DNA of 64,000 bases from Pectobacterium aquaticum (lineage in GTDB: Bacteria > Pseudomonadota > Gammaproteobacteria > Enterobacterales > Enterobacteriaceae): the NCBI RefSeq assembly GCF_003382565.3, contig NZ_CP086253.1, positions 2,790,001 to 2,854,000 on the forward strand, in the 5' to 3' direction. Positions 61,091 to 64,000 of the stretch are shown one piece after another. How positions within the stretch are numbered: position 1 is the stretch's first letter; each line of letters opens with the position of its first letter. The notes under the pieces are model-generated. The model worked only from the letters and a program-made list of their open reading frames with translations, searched no databases and was not told the origin of the DNA. The translations under genes were made by a program, and so were the position numbers.

Positions 61091-62515
61091 TCAGTGCCGG
61101 ATCATGATATGACGCACGATGGTGTAATCCTCCAGACCGTACATCGACATATCCTTGCCGTAGCCGGACAGCTTCTGCCCGCCGTGCGGCATTTCACTCA
61201 CCAGCATGAAGTGGGTGTTCACCCAGGTACAGCCGTATTGAAGGCATGCGGCCAGACGGTGTGCCCGCCCGATATCGCGCGTCCAGACCGACGAGGCCAG
61301 CCCGTAATGCGAGGCATTCGCCCAGCCAATCACCTGCGCTTCATCATCAAACGGCGTGATGGAGATAACGGGTCCAAACACCTCTTTCTGGACGATTTCG
61401 TCTTCCTGTTTTGCCCCCGCCAAAACCGTGGGTTGGAAGTAGAAACCCTGCCCTTTCACCCGCTCGCCGCCGGTCACCACCGTAATGTGCGGCAGCGCTT
61501 TGGCACGTTCGACAAAGCCAATCACGCGCTCCAGTTGCGGCTCAGTAATCAGTGGCCCTAGCTCGGTGGTTTCATCGTGCGGATCGCCGATTTTCAGCGT
61601 CGCCACCGCTTTTCCTAATGCTTCTACGACCTCATCGTAGATCGCACGCTGTACATACAGTCGACAGGCCGCGGTACAGTCCTGCCCCGCATTGTAAAAA
61701 CCGAAACTGCGGATCCCATCAACCACCTGATCGATATCGGCATCGTCGAAAACAATCACCGGCGCTTTGCCGCCCAGCTCCATGTGTGTGCGTTTTACGC
61801 TCGCGGCAGTATGCGACAGAATATGCGCACCGGTTGCAATCGAGCCGGTCAGCGACACCATGTTCACTTTCTCATGCCCCGTCAGCGCATCGCCGATATC
61901 TGCCCCACGCCCGAATACAATATTCACCACGCCAGCGGGCAGTATCTCCGCCAGCAGATGCGCCAGATAGAATGTGGTCAGCGGGGTTTGCTCCGCCGGC
62001 TTCAGTACCACGCAGTTTCCTGCCGCCAGCGCCGGTGCCAGCTTCCACGACGCCATCATCAGCGGATAATTCCACGGGGCGATGGACGCCACCACACCAA
62101 CCGGATCGCGCCGGATCATCGAGGTGTGCCCTTCGAGATACTCTCCCGCTGCCGAACCGCTCAGACAGCGTGCCGCACCGGCAAAAAAGCGAAATACATC
62201 GGCGACCGCAGGCACTTCATCATTCAGCGCCGCATGGTAGGGCTTACCGCAGTTCAGCGATTCAAGCTCGGCAAACGTTTCGGCGTGTTCCTCAATGGCG
62301 TCGGCAATCTGTAGCAGCAGCGTCGCGCGCGTTTTCGGCGTGGTTTGTCCCCAGTGTGCAAAGGCGGACTCCGCAGCCAGCACGGCTGCATCAACCTGGT
62401 GCAAATCGGCCTGCGCAATGGCGGCAATTTGCTCTCCTGTGGCAGGATTAAATACCGCTAACGCCTCGCCTTTCCCCGCGACCAGCTTGCCTTCTATGAG
62501 TAATTTATCGTGCAT
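61091..62515 (-). CDS. patD: Gamma-aminobutyraldehyde dehydrogenase
   Basis: 474 residues, the usual length. NAD-binding IAPWNYPLMMASWKLAPALA, general-base region HMELGGKAPVIV (Glu) and AGQDCTAACRLYV with the catalytic Cys. DKLLIEGKLVAGKGEALAVF at the start and WVNTHFMLVSEMPHGGQKLS, GYGKDMSMYGLEDYT at the end match PatD/YdcW. It oxidises 4-aminobutanal to GABA using NAD+. GTAAGGAAA precedes the ATG. Together with patA it forms the putrescine-to-GABA route, useful for plant-derived polyamines. The 330-base gap to patA suggests separate promoters. Confidence 0.9.
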   Translation of the reverse strand: MHDKLLIEGKLVAGKGEALAVFNPATGEQIAAIAQADLHQVDAAVLAAESAFAHWGQTTPKTRATLLLQIADAIEEHAETFAELESLNCGKPYHAALNDEVPAVADVFRFFAGAARCLSGSAAGEYLEGHTSMIRRDPVGVVASIAPWNYPLMMASWKLAPALAAGNCVVLKPAEQTPLTTFYLAHLLAEILPAGVVNIVFGRGADIGDALTGHEKVNMVSLTGSIATGAHILSHTAASVKRTHMELGGKAPVIVFDDADIDQVVDGIRSFGFYNAGQDCTAACRLYVQRAIYDEVVEALGKAVATLKIGDPHDETTELGPLITEPQLERVIGFVERAKALPHITVVTGGERVKGQGFYFQPTVLAGAKQEDEIVQKEVFGPVISITPFDDEAQVIGWANASHYGLASSVWTRDIGRAHRLAACLQYGCTWVNTHFMLVSEMPHGGQKLSGYGKDMSMYGLEDYTIVRHIMIRH

Positions 62516-62642
62516 ACATTTTCCTTACAGAGAGAAAACCATCTTGTTTTTCATCACTATCTGCAAAATGTCTGTGCAAAAAACCTGCCACGTTGCGCTT
62601 ACCTGTCGCTCTGTTCTGCAACCTGCGGCATTACACATTACA

Positions 62643-62810
62643 CTAAGGCGCGTTGCCCGACCCTTTCTGCGTCTGCGTGGCGGCCTGTCTGGCTTCCTCC
62701 GCCAGCGCTTCAATCTCTTCTTCCGTCAACTGCTCTGATGCCTCATGCACCTTTGCCAGCCCTTCGCTGACCGTCACCTCTTTGGGATCGTCCTTCGTCG
62801 CCATCGTCAT
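62643..62810 (-). CDS. Small acidic 55-aa protein
   Basis: Minus strand ATG 62810-62808 with GAGAGGA just before it, stop TAG at 62645-62643. The product is 55 residues: MTMATKDDPKEVTVSEGLAK, then VHEASEQLTEEEIEALAEEA and a short Gln/Thr-rich end. It is a charged single-helix protein without a signal peptide. The good binding site and codon pattern support a real gene. It lies upstream of patD in the same direction, 130 bases away. Function unknown. Confidence 0.6.
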   Translation of the reverse strand: MTMATKDDPKEVTVSEGLAKVHEASEQLTEEEIEALAEEARQAATQTQKGSGNAP

Positions 62811-62911
62811 TCCTCTCAATTAAATAATACGTCAACAACGATAAGTGTAGTCGACGGCGAGAATCCGCCAATCTGAAGAAGAGTTAACGCTGCTTTCCGG
62901 TTTGTCATATA

Positions 62912-62928
62912 TGATAATAATTATCAAT
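62912..62928. promoter_or_regulatory. Fur box without a clear target gene
   Basis: TGATAATAATTATCA (62912-62926) is a perfect 7-1-7 palindrome and strong Fur-box match. On the plus strand the next reading frame is aborted after 14 codons (62976-63017), and on the minus strand the 55-aa gene lies about 100 bases away. Confidence 0.7.
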
Positions 62929-62975
62929 TACATTAGATTTATGAACGATTATCCTCCTGAAATCCAACAGCATGC

Positions 62976-63017
62976 ATGACGCAGTGGAAAATCGCCGCCT
63001 TGCTGCTACTGGGGTAA
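62976..63017 (+). pseudogene. Aborted signal-peptide start behind the Fur box
   Basis: ATG 62976 opens MTQWKIAALLLLG and stops at TAA. It looks like the first half of a signal peptide. It may be the scar of a deleted iron-uptake gene. The following 660 bases contain no gene. Confidence 0.3.
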
Positions 63018-63685
63018 GGAAAATAACTGACATCCATATATTCTAAAAAACTTATAAAAATTTCATATTAATAACCAATCACACTATAAAGAGTCTCCCT
63101 CTTCGCATCCAATGTAAAAATAGCAGAAAGACAGTCAGCTATATTCCCGACGTGAATAGCGATGTCGCGGCAGCCATTTTTATTTTTCGGCACTTATCAA
63201 GTGGTCTGACGTTGACTTCATTACCAAAAAGGGATTCATTTTATTATTTTTTAAACTAATCATTTAAAAACAATACAATATGCAAAAATACCTCGTTGGA
63301 GGTAGAAAAAGAGACGTTAGGATATGGTTTTTTGCGATTAACGTTAACGAGAACAAAAAGTAAAAGAACATAAAGCACAACAAAATAAGAACAAGAATTT
63401 AATCAGTTTTGAAAATCGCCTGTCATTCATTAACAACCACATCAAGAAGCACACCTTCAAATTATTAATAAATTAAATTTACACTTAAAAAACTAAATAA
63501 ACCAAAAGGCGCAATTATTGCGAGCGAGATCTTTTATTTTCAGGAAATAGCGCAAAGATAAAAATTAATAGATTTAGATCAAGAAAACAAATAACAACCC
63601 GTCCATATAGTAGCCGTAGTAAAAACTCACTTATTTTAATTCTAACTAATCAATTCATCTTATAAAGCAATGCAATGGGGCTACT
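63018..63685. other. AT-rich regulatory region upstream of dcuB
   Basis: About 670 bases with no supportable gene. The last 120 bases hold the FNR-like site and presumably the dcuB promoter; the rest is AT-rich with no recognised element. Confidence 0.4.
63569..63582 (+). promoter_or_regulatory. FNR-like site before dcuB
   Basis: TAGATTTAGATCAA differs from the FNR consensus TTGAT-N4-ATCAA at one base of the left half. It lies about 104 bases before the ATG, a usual distance for FNR activation of dcuB. Confidence 0.6.
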
Positions 63686-64000
63686 ATGGACTTCATCATT
63701 CAATTAGTCATTGTCCTAATCTGCCTTTTTTACGGGGCAAGAAAAGGCGGGATCGCGCTGGGTTTATTAGGCGGGATTGGACTTGTTATTCTGGTCTTTA
63801 TTTTTAAACTACAACCGGGTAAACCGCCCGTTGACGTCATGCTGGTCATCATTGCCGTGGTGGCTGCGTCGGCAACGCTTCAGGCATCGGGCGGGCTGGA
63901 TGTGATGCTGCAAATCGCAGAGCGTATGCTGCGGCGTAACCCGAAATACGTTTCGATTATCGCGCCGTTCGTCACCTGTATTCTGACTATCCTGTGCGGT
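63686..64000 (+). CDS. dcuB: Anaerobic C4-dicarboxylate transporter DcuB, N-terminal part
   Basis: The first 105 residues up to the window edge. QLVIVLICLFYGARKGGIAL, KPPVDVMLVIIAVVAASATL and LRRNPKYVSIIAPFVTCILT match DcuB nearly residue for residue, with the first three membrane helices. DcuB exchanges fumarate or aspartate for succinate during fumarate respiration. The gene continues beyond the window. The FNR-like site upstream fits anaerobic induction. Confidence 0.9.
   Translation, partial: MDFIIQLVIVLICLFYGARKGGIALGLLGGIGLVILVFIFKLQPGKPPVDVMLVIIAVVAASATLQASGGLDVMLQIAERMLRRNPKYVSIIAPFVTCILTILCG

Noticed and set aside
61552..62451. 299-aa plus-strand frame
   Set aside because: Antisense shadow of patD, with arginine/proline/serine-rich composition typical of a GC-rich shadow frame.

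Overview
The window looks like chromosome of a soft-rot enterobacterium, most likely Pectobacterium. Pointers are a LuxR-type regulator of the ExpR/VirR family, a putrescine patA-patD pair, dcuB, cheV, ymjA, yaiL, yghU and amn homologues, and ERIC-type intergenic repeats. This is inferred from protein resemblance only; no database was searched.

Left part (1-13.3 kb), mobile and accessory DNA. It opens inside a defence-like cluster: the tail of a Shedu-type (DUF4263) nuclease, a GHKL ATPase fused to a PD-(D/E)XK-like domain, a small protein and a low-GC DUF4209/HEPN-like protein. At 4672-4688 lies the 17-bp tRNA-Asn attachment core known from the yersiniabactin high-pathogenicity island, with the tRNA-Asn terminator but without the tRNA body. 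It is followed by an N-terminally deleted P4-type integrase. This reads as the seam between two tandem islands. The second island carries a 187-aa orphan plus SIR2-like DUF4917 pair (a candidate defence system), an IS630-derived MITE, a clean ISAs1-family insertion with a 10-bp target duplication, an IS630 element interrupted by an IS3 element, an IS3 scar and a PAT-type acetyltransferase.

13.3-21.4 kb: a long minus-strand operon with repeated ATGA overlaps. It holds an NTF2-like protein, SDR, FAD oxidoreductase, DUF1365, CFA-like methyltransferase, DUF2878, a chalcone-isomerase-like protein, a DUF3833 lipoprotein and a broken DUF523-DUF1722 gene, with a MerR/MlrA-like regulator upstream. The set resembles stress-controlled membrane fatty-acid modification clusters. 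A decayed panE-like gene follows.

21.4-35.5 kb: mostly ordinary core genes. They include a gamma-glutamylcyclotransferase-like protein, ymjA, the oxygen-dependent core methionine synthase pair mesX-mesD, yaiL, a cold-shock-domain protein, a GH1 6-phospho-beta-glucosidase, MerR/MFS, ArsR/dehydratase and HxlR/oxidoreductase divergent pairs, an IS110 element with a likely bridge RNA, yghU and cheV.

35.5-46.3 kb: IS3 debris, an ERIC-like repeat, a long hairpin and a LuxR solo. A yersiniabactin-type uptake locus without biosynthesis genes follows (ybtQ, ybtP, ybtA, a 140-aa gene, ybtX, fyuA), with Fur boxes and shared YbtA-like operators.

46.5-64 kb: a Cdh-Rpn fusion, a five-gene ABC/MFS peptide-opine-type transporter behind a Zur-like palindrome, amn, a small Cys-rich secreted protein, a chemoreceptor, a second ERIC-like repeat, patA-patD behind a sigma54-like promoter, a 55-aa protein, an orphan Fur box and the start of dcuB behind an FNR-like site.
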